A DNA stretch of 64,000 bases from Synechococcus sp. PCC 6312 (GCF_000316685.1 NC_019680.1:2357501-2421500); one strand, 5' to 3'; positions 19,260 through 28,558 are shown, counted from the stretch's first letter. The notes: generated from the letters alone by a model not told the origin. A program made the numbers and translations.

Positions 19260-19697
19260 CTAATATCCCAAGTCCTTGAGAATATCTGTGGCGTGGGTAT
19301 CGGTTTTGACGCTGGTATAAACATGGCTAATGGTGCCAGTGCTGTCAATGACATAGGTAACTCGCTTGGCATAGCCGCCGCCATCCACGTCATAGGCCGT
19401 CATGATGGACTTGTTAACATCGGCCAGTAGGGGAAAGGGAAGGTTAAACTTTTCCGTGAATTTTTGATGGGAAGCCTCATCGTCACCGCTGACCCCCAAG
19501 ACGATAATATCTTTACCCTGATAGGCGGAGTAATTATCCCGAAAACTACAGGCCTCTTTGGTGCAGCCCGGCGTATCATCCTTGGGATAAAAGTAAAGAA
19601 TCACCGTTTTACCGGCAAAGTCGCTTAAGGAGACGGTATTACCCTGAGTATCTTTGGTTGTGAAGGCAGGGGCTGGAGTCCCAACGGTTAATGCCAT
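19260..19697 (-). CDS. bcp: Thioredoxin-dependent peroxiredoxin (PrxQ/BCP)
   Basis: Reduces hydrogen and organic peroxides using thioredoxin. The peroxidatic Cys is in DDTPGCTKEACSFRD and the resolving Cys five residues later, the atypical 2-Cys PrxQ pattern. The ATG at 19697 (MALTVGTPAPAF) starts exactly at the domain; an in-frame upstream ATG at 19742 would add 15 unconserved residues. The resulting 145 residues fit cytosolic PrxQ proteins. It is transcribed toward ubiA and convergent with it. Confidence 0.93.
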   Translation of the reverse strand: MALTVGTPAPAFTTKDTQGNTVSLSDFAGKTVILYFYPKDDTPGCTKEACSFRDNYSAYQGKDIIVLGVSGDDEASHQKFTEKFNLPFPLLADVNKSIMTAYDVDGGGYAKRVTYVIDSTGTISHVYTSVKTDTHATDILKDLGY

Positions 19698-19882
19698 AGG
19701 AGAAATATCCTTGAAATGATCACCTCTCTTAGTGTGACGCACTTTGGGAAGTTCCTCAGGGTGAATCTATTTTTCGCAGATCGGCATCATCCCCAGGATC
19801 AAAAGCCAAATGAACCAAACCTGCGGGGAAGCAGTCTTTAATCTATGTAGGCTTTGATGAGGCAACCCGCTTGATCGACACC

Positions 19883-20476
19883 ATGCCCCAGGTTGACTAT
19901 GGCCCGGTTGATGATTGTCTAGGGGAAACAGCAGTAGCAGATCCAGATTGGGAGATTATTCTCTCGATTTTGGCGGGACAACCGTCACAATTTCGGCTGC
20001 TTTATCGGCGGCATCAGCAACGGGTTCGGGCGTTGCTCTTTCAACTCTGTGGCCCCTCTGCTCTGGATGATTTGGTGCAGGAAGTTTTCTTACGGGCCTG
20101 GAAAGGTTTACCCCGCATGGAACACCGGGCCAAATTCACGACTTGGCTCTATCGGATTACCTGTAATGTTGCCAGTGACTTCCGCCGCCAGGCCGGGAAA
20201 CGTCGCCAACAAGCTGAAACGCTCCAATACCAGGCTCACACGCTCACCCCAGCTCCTGATTTGTCGGATCTCCATTACCAGGATTTGGTTCAGCGGGGTC
20301 TAGCTGTGTTGAAAGCAGATCAACGGACTGTCCTAGTACTCCACGATCTGGAAGGGTTAGCCCAAAAAGATGTCTCGGAAATTTTGCGGATTCCGGTCGG
20401 TACAGTTAAATCACGCCTGTTTCATGCCCGCCAGAGCCTGCGCCAGTTCCTATACCAGGAGGGGATCGCTCTATGA
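19883..20476 (+). CDS. ECF-type RNA polymerase sigma factor
   Basis: A 197-residue sigma factor with region 2 (FRLLYRRHQQRVRALLFQLCG...DDLVQEVFLRAWKGL, about residues 35-75) and region 4 (LVLHDLEGLAQKDVSEIL, then VGTVKSRLFHARQSLR, about 145-185), without region 3, as in extracytoplasmic-function factors. It probably directs a stress regulon in the cell envelope. Its stop codon overlaps the start of the putative anti-sigma gene in an ATGA junction, and a Spy-like periplasmic gene follows. An upstream TTG at 19871 would add only four residues. Autoregulation is likely for this group but I cannot point to the promoter. Confidence 0.9.
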   Translation: MPQVDYGPVDDCLGETAVADPDWEIILSILAGQPSQFRLLYRRHQQRVRALLFQLCGPSALDDLVQEVFLRAWKGLPRMEHRAKFTTWLYRITCNVASDFRRQAGKRRQQAETLQYQAHTLTPAPDLSDLHYQDLVQRGLAVLKADQRTVLVLHDLEGLAQKDVSEILRIPVGTVKSRLFHARQSLRQFLYQEGIAL

Positions 20477-20817
20477 TGCCCCCAGAGGACACCCACTCGT
20501 CCCAGTTGCGCCAATTTCTGCGCCGCCATCAGCCCGTGCCTCCCCCTGCCTTAGGTCATTTAGAAATGCAGATTATGGGAAAAGTCCTCAATGAGGCTCC
20601 AACTCGGCAAGGGCAGCGGGTCTGGTTCTGGGGCCTGTTGAGTTTGCTGATTGTGGGCAGTGGGGGCCTGGTAACGACTCAACTGCTCCGGCCACAAGCT
20701 CTAACAGCGAGCGAACTTTCCGAGTTGGATATCTATGTGGCAGATCGTTGGGAATCTCTGTTCAGCACCGCTGAAGAACCCACGCCCACTACAATTTTTA
20801 GTCCGTCTCTGGACTAA
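20473..20817 (+). CDS. Putative membrane-bound anti-sigma factor
   Basis: A 114-residue single-pass protein. The N-terminal cytoplasmic part (about residues 1-48) is followed by one hydrophobic segment (about 49-68) and an acidic outer domain. There is no zinc-binding HxxxCxxC motif. Its identity as an anti-sigma factor is inferred from its position: the start ATG overlaps the sigma stop by four bases (ATGA), and the size and topology fit. A second ATG immediately follows at 20476. Confidence 0.7.
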   Translation: MMPPEDTHSSQLRQFLRRHQPVPPPALGHLEMQIMGKVLNEAPTRQGQRVWFWGLLSLLIVGSGGLVTTQLLRPQALTASELSELDIYVADRWESLFSTAEEPTPTTIFSPSLD

Positions 20818-20846
20818 TCATGTTTATATTTTATGAGGACATTCCT

Positions 20847-21320
20847 ATGTGGAAAAGAAACACATCTCTTTGGGTCTTGGCAGCTATTTTAGCGATGCCT
20901 GGGACTAGTCTCATTCCCGCCTTTGCCCAGGACAGTTCACCCTCTCCCGTGATTCCTAATCGCCCAAGCCGACCAAATCGCCCGAACTTGAACTTGACCC
21001 CTGAGCAAGCGAGTCGTATGCAGGCTGTCCGGGAGAAGTATAAGGGCCAGATGACCCAAGCTCGGGAACAATTAAAACAAGCTCGGACGGAACTGCGGCA
21101 ACTAATGGTGAATGGTGCATCTGAAAGCCAGGCCCGGGCTAAGTTTCAACAGGTACAACAGCTAGAAAGCAAAATGGCAGAATTGCGCTTCCAAACCATG
21201 CTGGAAATTAATGCTATTCTTACCCCCTCCCAACGGCAACAACTGGCCAGCCAAATGGAGCAACGGACAGGGAGGAATCGTCTCCAACGGTTGGAGGGGC
21301 AACCGGAGCAGGGAATGTAG
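20847..21320 (+). CDS. Spy/CpxP-like periplasmic protein
   Basis: A 157-residue exported protein. It has a signal peptide (MWKRN, hydrophobic core, then PAFA cleavage before QDSS), a Pro/Asn/Arg spacer, then long helices with two LTP-type elements (LNLTPEQASRMQ and ILTPSQRQQL), the LTXXQ signature of the Spy/CpxP family. Known relatives are envelope chaperones or metal-stress sensors. The ATG at 20847 is preceded by GAGGACATTCCT; an ATG nine codons upstream would spoil the signal peptide. Third gene of the sigma/anti-sigma module, so plausibly its target or sensor. Confidence 0.8.
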   Translation: MWKRNTSLWVLAAILAMPGTSLIPAFAQDSSPSPVIPNRPSRPNRPNLNLTPEQASRMQAVREKYKGQMTQAREQLKQARTELRQLMVNGASESQARAKFQQVQQLESKMAELRFQTMLEINAILTPSQRQQLASQMEQRTGRNRLQRLEGQPEQGM

Positions 21321-21364
21321 AATTCAGAACTGAACTAAAGTCCCTTCTAAGTTGGGTTTGGTAA

Positions 21365-21445
21365 TGCGGATGGCGAGACTCGAACTCGCAAGGCAAAGCC
21401 ACACGCCCCTCAAACGTGCGCGTATACCAATTCCGCCACATCCGC
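21365..21445 (-). tRNA. tRNA-Leu (GAG)
   Basis: Reading the minus strand from 21445, the acceptor arm GCGGATG pairs with CATCCGC at the other end, followed by discriminator A. A D-arm TGGCGGAATTGGTA, an anticodon arm CACGT-TTGAGGG-GCGTG with anticodon GAG, a long variable arm typical of leucine tRNAs, and the T-arm GTTCGAGTC are present. The CCA end is not encoded. Confidence 0.92.
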
Positions 21446-21497
21446 ATTCAAGGCAGTCTCTAGCATACCGCAAATCTTTCCTTTGATCCCCCTACCC

Positions 21498-23747
21498 CTA
21501 CTTCCTGAGATTGCGCCGTTTGACCTGCCGCCATGTCCGGTAGAGTTCGGGTAGATTGGCAATCTGTTGTCCATACCGCCAGGCCAGGTATGCACTGGTA
21601 ATCTCCCTCAGGGCTGCTTGGAGAGTTAGCTGTACCCTTGGCGGTGTGGGCTGAGATTCTAGGGTTGCTAAATATTCCCAGGGGGTTTGACTGGGGCGTT
21701 TGGGAAATCCCTGCATGGCCAACGAATCTAAAACCTCTTGGTATAGACGCTCCATCGGTGGAAGTTTGGCTAACCGTTGTCGATAGACCAGGCCTCGCCC
21801 ACTTAACCAGAGCAACCAGGCCAAGACAACAACTCCCAGAACGACTAGACTTCCCTGGAGAACCCCACCAATGCCCTCGGAAAATAAGCCTAGGAACCAC
21901 CGCCAGGCCTGGTCAAGGAGCGCAAAAATATTAGCAAAGCCAGTGGTCACTGGGGACGGTAACCAGCCCGCGACCCAATTCCAAAACTGTTGGAGGACGG
22001 TAAAGGTCTGATCAACTTCTAAGGATGGGGGATGGAGATCATGGCCGGGAATGGGGTCAAAGGTAAACCAACCCTGACCAGGGAAAAATACTTCCGTCAG
22101 GGCATAGGCATCCGTATTTTTAACGATGTATAGACCCGTGAAGGGATTAAACTCCCCGGTTCCCAGGCCCGTGACCAAGCGCGCTGGCATCCCCAAACTC
22201 CGCACCATCAGGGTTAAAACCGTTGAGAAGTGATCGGGATAGCCCCCTTCCGCGGCCAAGAATGCGGTGGCTAAATCTTCCCCAGGTTTGAGGGGCGGTA
22301 GTTCTGGCTGAATCCGATAGCCTTGTTTGAGGGCCTGGGTTAAAAAGAGGACTTGTTCATAGGGGTTTGTCCGAGGTTGTTCAGCTTTCGCTAACAGAGC
22401 TTGGGCCTGGGCACGCAGTTTTGGCGCAATGGCCGGTGGCACTTGCAGATAAATATCCCGCATAGCTTTGCTATAGGTGCTACTGGCGCGACCCAGGCGG
22501 GTCCGGTCACGAATGGGGACTTGGGAGATGACGCTATAGGTTAAGCCTTCCGGTAAAGTTAACGGGGCGCGCAATCCACCTTCAGGATCGTAGGCAATTT
22601 CTTGGGTGGGGAAAAAGACATCCTGGGCCTGGGCTAAATTGGGAATCAGGTTACTAAACTCGGAAACAACGGTATAGGTTTGGATGACTTCCCGCGTATT
22701 GCCGAGGGGGTTGTTATGGGGTACCACAAAACGAAACGACCAGGCCGGACGTTGAAGGATCTCCGCCGCATCATTCCGACTCAGCCGCCAGCCCTGCCCA
22801 GTATATTCATCAAAAGCCATCACCCGCCAAAACCCTGGGGCCTGGGAGCGGACTCGCAAAATCTCCTTAGGTGTCAGGCTGCCCCGCAGGTTTTGATTGA
22901 TTTCGCTACCAAAGCCATAGTAAAAGTCAGGGCTAAAACGAACATCCCCCAGTTCCCCATTCACCCCATTGCCCCTCGTCCCGGCCCCTTGCCCGCTGAC
23001 ATAGCCCGGATTGGTGACATTGGTCTGATTGAATTGCCCCTGGACTTCAATGTTGGCACTGACGGGTAAATTGCGAATTTGATAGCCCGGTAAACGGGGT
23101 AAAACGGCAAAGACCACCATTCCCAGGCCAAGCACCAGCGCGAGGGTAACGATCCATTGGCGGCCGACTTGGCGTATTTGTTTGCGGGAAACCCCTAGGC
23201 TTTGAATAGATTGAGTCATCAAACCCAGACGTGACCGATAATCTAGAACAAGTACGGGCAATGCCACGGCCAAAAAAAGCAGTAAAAACAGCCCAAAGAG
23301 CATTGTCTGGCTCAGAGTTGCCGCCACTCCAATCAAAATCAACCCAATCACCATGGAGTAGCCCAAATCTTTCCGGCGAGGTAGGTCAAAACTATGGAGG
23401 ACTTGCAGTTGAATCAGTAACTCGGTCAGCAGCATCCGGGAGTCTTGGGCAAAGCGGGCTAATTGACCAATAAACAAGACCAAGGCCAGAATCATGCCCA
23501 TGGCAATCAAGAACTTGGCCCCGATATTGGGTCGCCGCCGCATTCGCCAACTCCAGGCCCCACCGAACAGACTAAGGGGAACGGCCCAGAATGCATGACT
23601 CGTTTCAGCCGCAATGTCTGTAGCCAGAATCCCAATTATCACTAAAACCTGGACGGCCAAGCGCAACAGGAGGGACTCTTCCACCTCTACCGGCCTAGAT
23701 TGGGGCAGTTTTGGTAATCTCAGGCTAAGGCTCTTAAGTCCAGACAT
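21498..23747 (-). CDS. TgpA-like transglutaminase-fold membrane protein, catalytic Cys and His absent
   Basis: A 749-residue protein with an N-terminal membrane domain of about six to eight segments (residues 27-220, DUF3488-like), a long periplasmic domain with a transglutaminase core, and a C-terminal membrane segment (about 625-650) followed by a cytoplasmic DUF4129-like tail. In active members the core reads GGYC..F and DAH. Here it is GGYPDHF, with Pro504 in the Cys position, and NTDAYA, with Tyr548 in the His position; the later FDPIPG Asp is kept. Hence it probably lacks amidase/transglutaminase activity and may act structurally in the envelope. Confidence 0.85.
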   Translation of the reverse strand: MSGLKSLSLRLPKLPQSRPVEVEESLLLRLAVQVLVIIGILATDIAAETSHAFWAVPLSLFGGAWSWRMRRRPNIGAKFLIAMGMILALVLFIGQLARFAQDSRMLLTELLIQLQVLHSFDLPRRKDLGYSMVIGLILIGVAATLSQTMLFGLFLLLFLAVALPVLVLDYRSRLGLMTQSIQSLGVSRKQIRQVGRQWIVTLALVLGLGMVVFAVLPRLPGYQIRNLPVSANIEVQGQFNQTNVTNPGYVSGQGAGTRGNGVNGELGDVRFSPDFYYGFGSEINQNLRGSLTPKEILRVRSQAPGFWRVMAFDEYTGQGWRLSRNDAAEILQRPAWSFRFVVPHNNPLGNTREVIQTYTVVSEFSNLIPNLAQAQDVFFPTQEIAYDPEGGLRAPLTLPEGLTYSVISQVPIRDRTRLGRASSTYSKAMRDIYLQVPPAIAPKLRAQAQALLAKAEQPRTNPYEQVLFLTQALKQGYRIQPELPPLKPGEDLATAFLAAEGGYPDHFSTVLTLMVRSLGMPARLVTGLGTGEFNPFTGLYIVKNTDAYALTEVFFPGQGWFTFDPIPGHDLHPPSLEVDQTFTVLQQFWNWVAGWLPSPVTTGFANIFALLDQAWRWFLGLFSEGIGGVLQGSLVVLGVVVLAWLLWLSGRGLVYRQRLAKLPPMERLYQEVLDSLAMQGFPKRPSQTPWEYLATLESQPTPPRVQLTLQAALREITSAYLAWRYGQQIANLPELYRTWRQVKRRNLRK

Positions 23748-23836
23748 GGCGAAAATTCAATTCTATCGGGCAGCAAATAGCTTTAGTATAGTTAACCAGC
23801 TTGGCCTCACTACATCCCCGTTCCTCACCCTAAAAT

Positions 23837-24514
23837 CTATCCAGGCCAATGGGGGGAAGCATTAAACTGTTGAATTTTCCAGAGAGTGGTGTTCAAAGGA
23901 CGACTGGGGTCATTGACAAAATCCAAGTGGGGTAAGGAGATGTCCAACTCAAACCAGGCCGTGGGGCCAACCTGAATCTGCCAGACCTTATCACATCCCA
24001 AAATCACGCTGAGGAGATACTGCAAAAAACCAGCATGACTGACGAGCCAGAGGTGATCTTGATCTTCAACTTGGGTTAAGAGGTTATGCCAAAGCCTTGC
24101 CGCCCGCTCATTGATTTGGGTTGGGGTTTCGGCCTGGGGAATGGGGAGCCAATCGAGTTGCGATTCCAGTTGTTGGCAGAGTTCAGGATAGGTCGCAGTG
24201 GCTTCAGTCCAGGTTAAGCCTGTCAAAATGCCTACACTGATCTCCCTTAAGTCTTCAAAAGTTTGCACCGCGGCCTGGGGTTGCTGCTGAGTGGCTCTGG
24301 CTAGGATTTGAGCAGTCTGGCTGGCCCGTTGCAGGGGACTGGTTAAAATCTGGGTTGGTGCGGGGGAATGGACCCATAAATAGGAATTGAGGGCCTGACT
24401 TTGCTGGATACCGATAGGGGTTAACGGGGGATCACTACAACCCAGCATTCGACCCTCTGGATTTCCTTCAGCTTCACCGTGGCGGATCAAAATGAGTTTC
24501 ATGAGCCAAGACAT
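23837..24514 (-). CDS. Histidine phosphatase family protein
   Basis: A phosphoglycerate-mutase-fold enzyme of 225 residues. The N-terminal RHGEAEGN contains the phosphorylated His, an LTSPLQRASQTA element the second Arg, and VSHAGFL near residue 160 the second catalytic His. Members dephosphorylate varied substrates (for example alpha-ribazole phosphate or sugar phosphates); nothing in the context decides which. Either the ATG at 24514 or that at 24502 (MKLILIRHGE) could start it; the second begins right at the domain and is equally plausible. Confidence 0.88.
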   Translation of the reverse strand: MSWLMKLILIRHGEAEGNPEGRMLGCSDPPLTPIGIQQSQALNSYLWVHSPAPTQILTSPLQRASQTAQILARATQQQPQAAVQTFEDLREISVGILTGLTWTEATATYPELCQQLESQLDWLPIPQAETPTQINERAARLWHNLLTQVEDQDHLWLVSHAGFLQYLLSVILGCDKVWQIQVGPTAWFELDISLPHLDFVNDPSRPLNTTLWKIQQFNASPHWPG

Positions 24515-24661
24515 GACCTCTATCTATCATCGCTACTGATTTCTGATTATTTCTGACTTTGATGGATTTCAACGATTTTAGTTATCTCGTCAGCCTACTT
24601 CTATTCAGTCAGTCAGGGCATCAATCGAGTGGCATAGACAGTGATTTCTCGGAATTTTGGT

Positions 24662-24940
24662 TTAGGAGTCCAGACTGAGGCGGTCTATGGCGTTTTTGGC
24701 CGCTTTTAGGCTAGACCCCGTGATCAATCTATATTCCTTAATGGCTTCGATGTTTTTTCTTTGTCGGACTAGCTCTAACAGGTGTTCCCGTTGGCTCCTT
24801 GAAAGCTCTAAGCTGGCAAACTCACTCCCATCCGGCTCAATCCGATTTAGACGAGTTGTATTCCGACTCAAGAAAAACGCTAAACCGGCCAAAGTCAGTA
24901 AAAATAAAACACCAACCCCAAAAATAATTGTTAAAGTCAC
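24662..24940 (-). CDS. Membrane-anchored protein with L7/L12 C-terminal-like helix pair
   Basis: A 92-residue protein with a single N-terminal hydrophobic segment (about residues 3-24) and a soluble C-terminal part. The stretch NIEAIKEYRLITGSSLKAAK resembles the C-terminal domain of ribosomal protein L7/L12, where an EAIK.YR..TG..L.EAK motif is typical; this fragment also occurs in small unrelated proteins. There is no ribosomal context. The 248-base spacer to nblA holds no gene I trust. Confidence 0.6.
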   Translation of the reverse strand: MTLTIIFGVGVLFLLTLAGLAFFLSRNTTRLNRIEPDGSEFASLELSRSQREHLLELVRQRKNIEAIKEYRLITGSSLKAAKNAIDRLSLDS

Positions 24941-25188
24941 AGGGCAAACTCCTGAAGGGATGAAAGGGTGAGGAGCAATATCCCGATTATGGAGTGGGGT
25001 CTTTCAGAACTGTATCACCAGTAAAAGTCAAGAACATTGATGGAGTCAAATCTAAACCTTAAAAACATGAAAAATACTAAAAAAGTAAATACTCAATCGA
25101 GAGAAAGGTTCACCCCACATCCCCGGCCGGTGTCCCGTTTGCGAGAATCCAGCCTGAGCCTTGAGGTTGACCTAAACAGTCCATAGAA

Positions 25189-25374
25189 CTACGCCGCGCG
25201 CTTAATCAAAGAGCGAATGACGTTATCCTTCATCATCAACAGCCGTGAGGCCTGGAGCAATAACTCCTTAGCCTGTTGCTGGGTCATTTCGCCGACCTGT
25301 TCCTCCATCAGCCGCATTTGAAACTGCTGTTCAAAGGTGAGTTCGACACTGAGTTCGGGTAGCATTGAGTCCAT
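25189..25374 (-). CDS. nblA: Phycobilisome degradation protein NblA
   Basis: A 61-residue protein whose central part, ELTFEQQFQMRLMEEQV, then QQQAKELLLQASRLLMMKDNVIRSLIK, is the NblA pattern. NblA is a small helical adaptor that delivers phycobilisomes for proteolysis during nutrient starvation. I chose the ATG at 25374, preceded by AGAGGAGATAACT, a strong ribosome-binding site; an upstream ATG at 25446 would add a non-homologous hydrophobic stretch. A candidate promoter lies just upstream (25409-25437). Confidence 0.85.
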   Translation of the reverse strand: MDSMLPELSVELTFEQQFQMRLMEEQVGEMTQQQAKELLLQASRLLMMKDNVIRSLIKRAA

Positions 25375-25408
25375 AGTTATCTCCTCTGAGGACGTATTGC
25401 CAACTTGT

Positions 25409-25437
25409 ATTACAAAGTGTAACAAATATATTGACAA
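25409..25437 (-). promoter_or_regulatory. Candidate nblA promoter with overlapping palindrome
   Basis: On the minus strand a -35 hexamer TTGTCA (25432-25437) is followed after 17 bases by TGTAAT as -10 (25409-25414). A perfect inverted repeat TTACA-N3-TGTAA (25410-25422) overlaps the -10 element, a position suited to a repressor. The leader to the nblA ATG would be roughly 30 bases. I do not recognise the cognate regulator; it does not match the NtcA consensus GTA-N8-TAC. Confidence 0.5.
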
Positions 25438-25638
25438 CGTTGCCACTTAATGGATAACACTCACTCCCTTGAGATTTTGTTCAAAATGAACATTTACTCA
25501 AAAAACTCAGGTGATTTCCTGGGAACTTGGTCGTTTTACGCCCGAAAGCCTTGAACTATTAGCAACGAAGCTGATTTATAAGAATTTCTTAAATCAAAAT
25601 AAACTTTGCTTATAAACACCCCCATCAGCCCCCGTTAT

Positions 25639-26355
25639 CTACAGGGTGACTAAAACAACAGTGATATTGTCTCTCCCCCCGCTGTCTTTAGCCGCATCCA
25701 CTAGATTTTTGGCAGCCTCGGCTTGGTTTGGATCACTCACATAAATTTCTAGGAGTTCTTCTGTAAGTTCTTCGGTTAAGCCATCAGAGCAGAGTAAAAA
25801 TCGGTCTCCGGCCTGGACTTGAATGGGTTCAATATCCACCGTCATTAAGTCTTCCCGCCCGAGGCATTGGGACAGGACGTGTCGCCAAGGATGATGTCGG
25901 GCTTGTTCAAGGGAAAGGGTTCCTAAACGCACGGCCTGGGCAATCCAGGTGTGGTCTTCGGTGACTTGGGCCAGTTTGTTATCCCGCCAATGATAGATGC
26001 GCGAGTCACCCACATGGGCGCACCAGGCCCGCTCGCCATCTAACAGCAACACTACGGCCGTTGTGCCCATATCTGACTGTTCAGCTTGATTCAGTTGTTC
26101 AGCCAAAATGGCCTGGTTGGCGGCGAAAAACGCATCTTTAAGGGTTTGGACAGGATCGAATGGCTGATGAGCTAAGTTCTTCTCTAAATGCTGACTAATT
26201 TTTTCAACCGCTAGCTGACTCGCCACTTCACCGCCGATATAACCACCCATGCCATCGGCCACAATAAAGAACCGTCCTTGGGGGTCATCTAACCAGAATG
26301 AGTCTTGATTGTTTTTGCGAACCAGCCCAGTATCCGTCAGCCCAATAAATTTCAT
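25639..26355 (-). CDS. PP2C-type Ser/Thr protein phosphatase
   Basis: A 238-residue PPM phosphatase. Metal-binding motifs are seen as [14 protein letters not shown] (first Asp block), [44 protein letters not shown] and [10 protein letters not shown], covering all ligands of the two-metal centre. It is cytosolic and probably reverses Ser/Thr phosphorylation. The downstream ABC1-kinase gene (26413) is on the same strand, transcribed first, with a 57-base spacer; a functional link is possible but not shown. The 264-base spacer to nblA contains only the nblA promoter as far as I can tell. Confidence 0.93.
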   Translation of the reverse strand: MKFIGLTDTGLVRKNNQDSFWLDDPQGRFFIVADGMGGYIGGEVASQLAVEKISQHLEKNLAHQPFDPVQTLKDAFFAANQAILAEQLNQAEQSDMGTTAVVLLLDGERAWCAHVGDSRIYHWRDNKLAQVTEDHTWIAQAVRLGTLSLEQARHHPWRHVLSQCLGREDLMTVDIEPIQVQAGDRFLLCSDGLTEELTEELLEIYVSDPNQAEAAKNLVDAAKDSGGRDNITVVLVTL

Positions 26356-26412
26356 CGTCTCAATGCGCTCACCTTTTCTTTATTAACCATAAACTGCGAG
26401 CCTGGCATTAGA

Positions 26413-28188
26413 CTAAAACATCCGGTCATATTTATCAATGCGTAACAACAGGCGAATATAGGCAACTGCCACCCAGGCCACGACTGCTGCGGCTAAAACG
26501 GCTAACCAGATAAATTGATTGACGACTAAGATGGTTGCAGCCAGGGTAAAACTACCAATCAAGATCGTGTAATTCAGCCCCAAATTGGTATTACTGATCC
26601 GCCGTAGAATCCGATCACTTTCCACGGAGCGCACCCGTAACCGCAAATCCCCACTTTCCAGCTTGTCTAAGGTATCTTCTAATCGGCGGGGTAACCCGAG
26701 GGCGGAATTTCCCATCTGAGCAGCTTGGCGACTCAATTCCGAGAGGAGATTATCATTGTCGGAAAAATTACTATTAGTCATAAGTTGTGTCGCAAAAGGT
26801 TGAGCAACCTGCATAAAGTTAAAGTCCGGATCCAAGCCCTTGCCGACACCCTCTAGCGTGGAAAAGGCCCGCATGACAAAGGTAAAGGTTGCCGGAAATC
26901 GAAAGGGTTGGTCATAAGCAATTTCATATAAATCATCGCTAATCTTAGCTACAGACTGGACTTCAAAGGGCTGATCCATGAAATTATCCAGCATATACTG
27001 AATCGAACGGCGCACCGGGCCCATGTCATCCGTAGGCACTAAAGCTCCCAGTTCAACCAAGGACTGTACCACTTGATCACCATTGCGCTGGGCAATTCCC
27101 ATGAAGGTTTTCAAGAGCTTGTCCCGGGTAACGGGCTGAACAGTCCCCATCATGCCAAAGTCATAGAAAATTAATTGCCCATTGGGACTTACGGCAATAT
27201 TGCCTGGATGGGGATCTGCATGAAAAAAGCCATTGTCCAAAAGTTGGTGGAGATAGGCCCGCGCTCCCAATTGGGCGAGTACTTTCCGATCTAGACCCGC
27301 AGCTTCAAGGGCTTCGTAGTGGCTAATTTTAATCCCTGGCATATATTCCAAAGCCAAGACCCGGGGGGAGGCATAGCGCCAATAGACCCGCGGCACCATG
27401 ACCCAATCCATGGCTCGGAAATTGCGGCGAAAGGTATCGGCATTGCGCCCTTCGTTGAGATAGTCAATTTCTTCGTAGAGGATACGGCAACACTCGTCAT
27501 AAATGCCCATCCAGTCGCGCCCGCGCCCCCAACTGGGATGATTTTGGAAGTAGCGGGCAATCCCTTTGAGAATGTCGAGGTCAATGGCAAATAGCTGACG
27601 TAAGCCCGGCCGTTGCACTTTGACAACCACTTCTTCGCCAGATTGCAATTGGGCTTTATGGACTTGGCCTAAACTAGCTGCTGCCAGGGGAATCGGGTCG
27701 AAACTCCGAAAAAGTTCCGGGATGGTGCGGCCAAAATCCTCTTGGATGATCTGCGAGACCTGTTCGTAACTGAAGGCCGGGACTCGATCTTGAAGTTTGG
27801 AGAGTTCTTCGACATATTCTGCTGGAAACAGATCGGCTCGGGTTGAAAAGAGTTGACCGAGTTTAATAAAGGTGGGACCCAGGTCTAAAAAGGTGTCTCG
27901 AATCCAAATGGCTTGCTTCCGTCTGCGGGTGGTGCGTTTTTCATCACTCATGCCCCCCGGATAGCTCCAGGCCTGGCCCAGTCGCCACCGCCGAAAGAGA
28001 AACTGCCAAACAAAAGACCAAATATCAATGAAGCGCCGTTTCCGGGAATATTTCTGCCGATTCCAACGATAGGCTTTTTGGGTTGGCATTAGCCCGACAG
28101 TAGTTTCCGGCGGCACAGACACAGCGATTCCTTCTTCTAGGGGCAGTGACTCCTGTTGCGAATTGTAACGAACTTCGGCGGCTGTCAC
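26413..28188 (-). CDS. ABC1/UbiB family atypical kinase
   Basis: A 591-residue member of the ABC1/ADCK family linked to quinone metabolism. The KxGQ motif ([13 protein letters not shown], near residue 104), the Ala-rich loop [11 protein letters not shown] replacing a Gly-rich loop, HADPHPGN and YDFGMMG (Asp-Phe-Gly near 335) are present. Two hydrophobic segments near the C-terminus (about 545-580) indicate membrane anchoring. In cyanobacteria and plastids this family affects plastoquinone and prenyl-lipid levels. It starts one base after the end of the 28190-28492 gene on the same strand, so the two are cotranscribed. Confidence 0.92.
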   Translation of the reverse strand: MTAAEVRYNSQQESLPLEEGIAVSVPPETTVGLMPTQKAYRWNRQKYSRKRRFIDIWSFVWQFLFRRWRLGQAWSYPGGMSDEKRTTRRRKQAIWIRDTFLDLGPTFIKLGQLFSTRADLFPAEYVEELSKLQDRVPAFSYEQVSQIIQEDFGRTIPELFRSFDPIPLAAASLGQVHKAQLQSGEEVVVKVQRPGLRQLFAIDLDILKGIARYFQNHPSWGRGRDWMGIYDECCRILYEEIDYLNEGRNADTFRRNFRAMDWVMVPRVYWRYASPRVLALEYMPGIKISHYEALEAAGLDRKVLAQLGARAYLHQLLDNGFFHADPHPGNIAVSPNGQLIFYDFGMMGTVQPVTRDKLLKTFMGIAQRNGDQVVQSLVELGALVPTDDMGPVRRSIQYMLDNFMDQPFEVQSVAKISDDLYEIAYDQPFRFPATFTFVMRAFSTLEGVGKGLDPDFNFMQVAQPFATQLMTNSNFSDNDNLLSELSRQAAQMGNSALGLPRRLEDTLDKLESGDLRLRVRSVESDRILRRISNTNLGLNYTILIGSFTLAATILVVNQFIWLAVLAAAVVAWVAVAYIRLLLRIDKYDRMF

Positions 28189-28189
28189 A

Positions 28190-28492
28190 TTAAGCTTGGC
28201 GATAATTCAACAGGGCAGACCGTAAGCGGGCAATTTCGGCTCGTAATTCATCAATGGTAGCTTGCAGGTCTTGGCTGGGTTCGCTGCTGGGGCTGGTGGT
28301 GGCGACTTGGCTGGCTACGGTTTCGGCCCGTTCCATGACTTGCCCAGTAAATTGCCGTAACCGTTCCCGCTGTTCAGCATCAAATTTGCCTAATTCACTG
28401 AGAATATCCGTTAGGCAGTGGGTGGCATTTTCCCGTAAAACTTCAGCCGCAGCCCGGCCGAGAAAAAATGCATGGAGGGGAGATTGACTCAT
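28190..28492 (-). CDS. Conserved hypothetical protein upstream of the ABC1 kinase
   Basis: A 100-residue cytosolic protein: an N-terminal AFFLGRAAAEVLREN helix, then a helical FDAEQRERLRQFTG segment and a C-terminal coiled coil (LRAEIARLRSALLNYR). It resembles a small cyanobacterial/plastid family without known function. The ATG at 28492 (MSQSPLH) is used; an upstream ATG at 28528 adds a Cys-rich leader unlike the rest. It ends one base before the ABC1 kinase gene, which suggests a related role. Confidence 0.65.
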   Translation of the reverse strand: MSQSPLHAFFLGRAAAEVLRENATHCLTDILSELGKFDAEQRERLRQFTGQVMERAETVASQVATTSPSSEPSQDLQATIDELRAEIARLRSALLNYRQA

Positions 28493-28558
28493 GAATTTCC
28501 TATCACAACGCTCAAGGCAAACGCCCAAATTATAACCTGTTCCGCCCGTTGGCTGCTT

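Noticed and set aside
25067-25186. A plus-strand frame of 39 codons (MKNTKKVNTQSRERF...) ending just before the nblA stop
   Set aside because: No ribosome-binding site precedes its ATG, the composition is Arg/Ser/Pro-rich like random sequence, and no family comes to mind. It may be chance.
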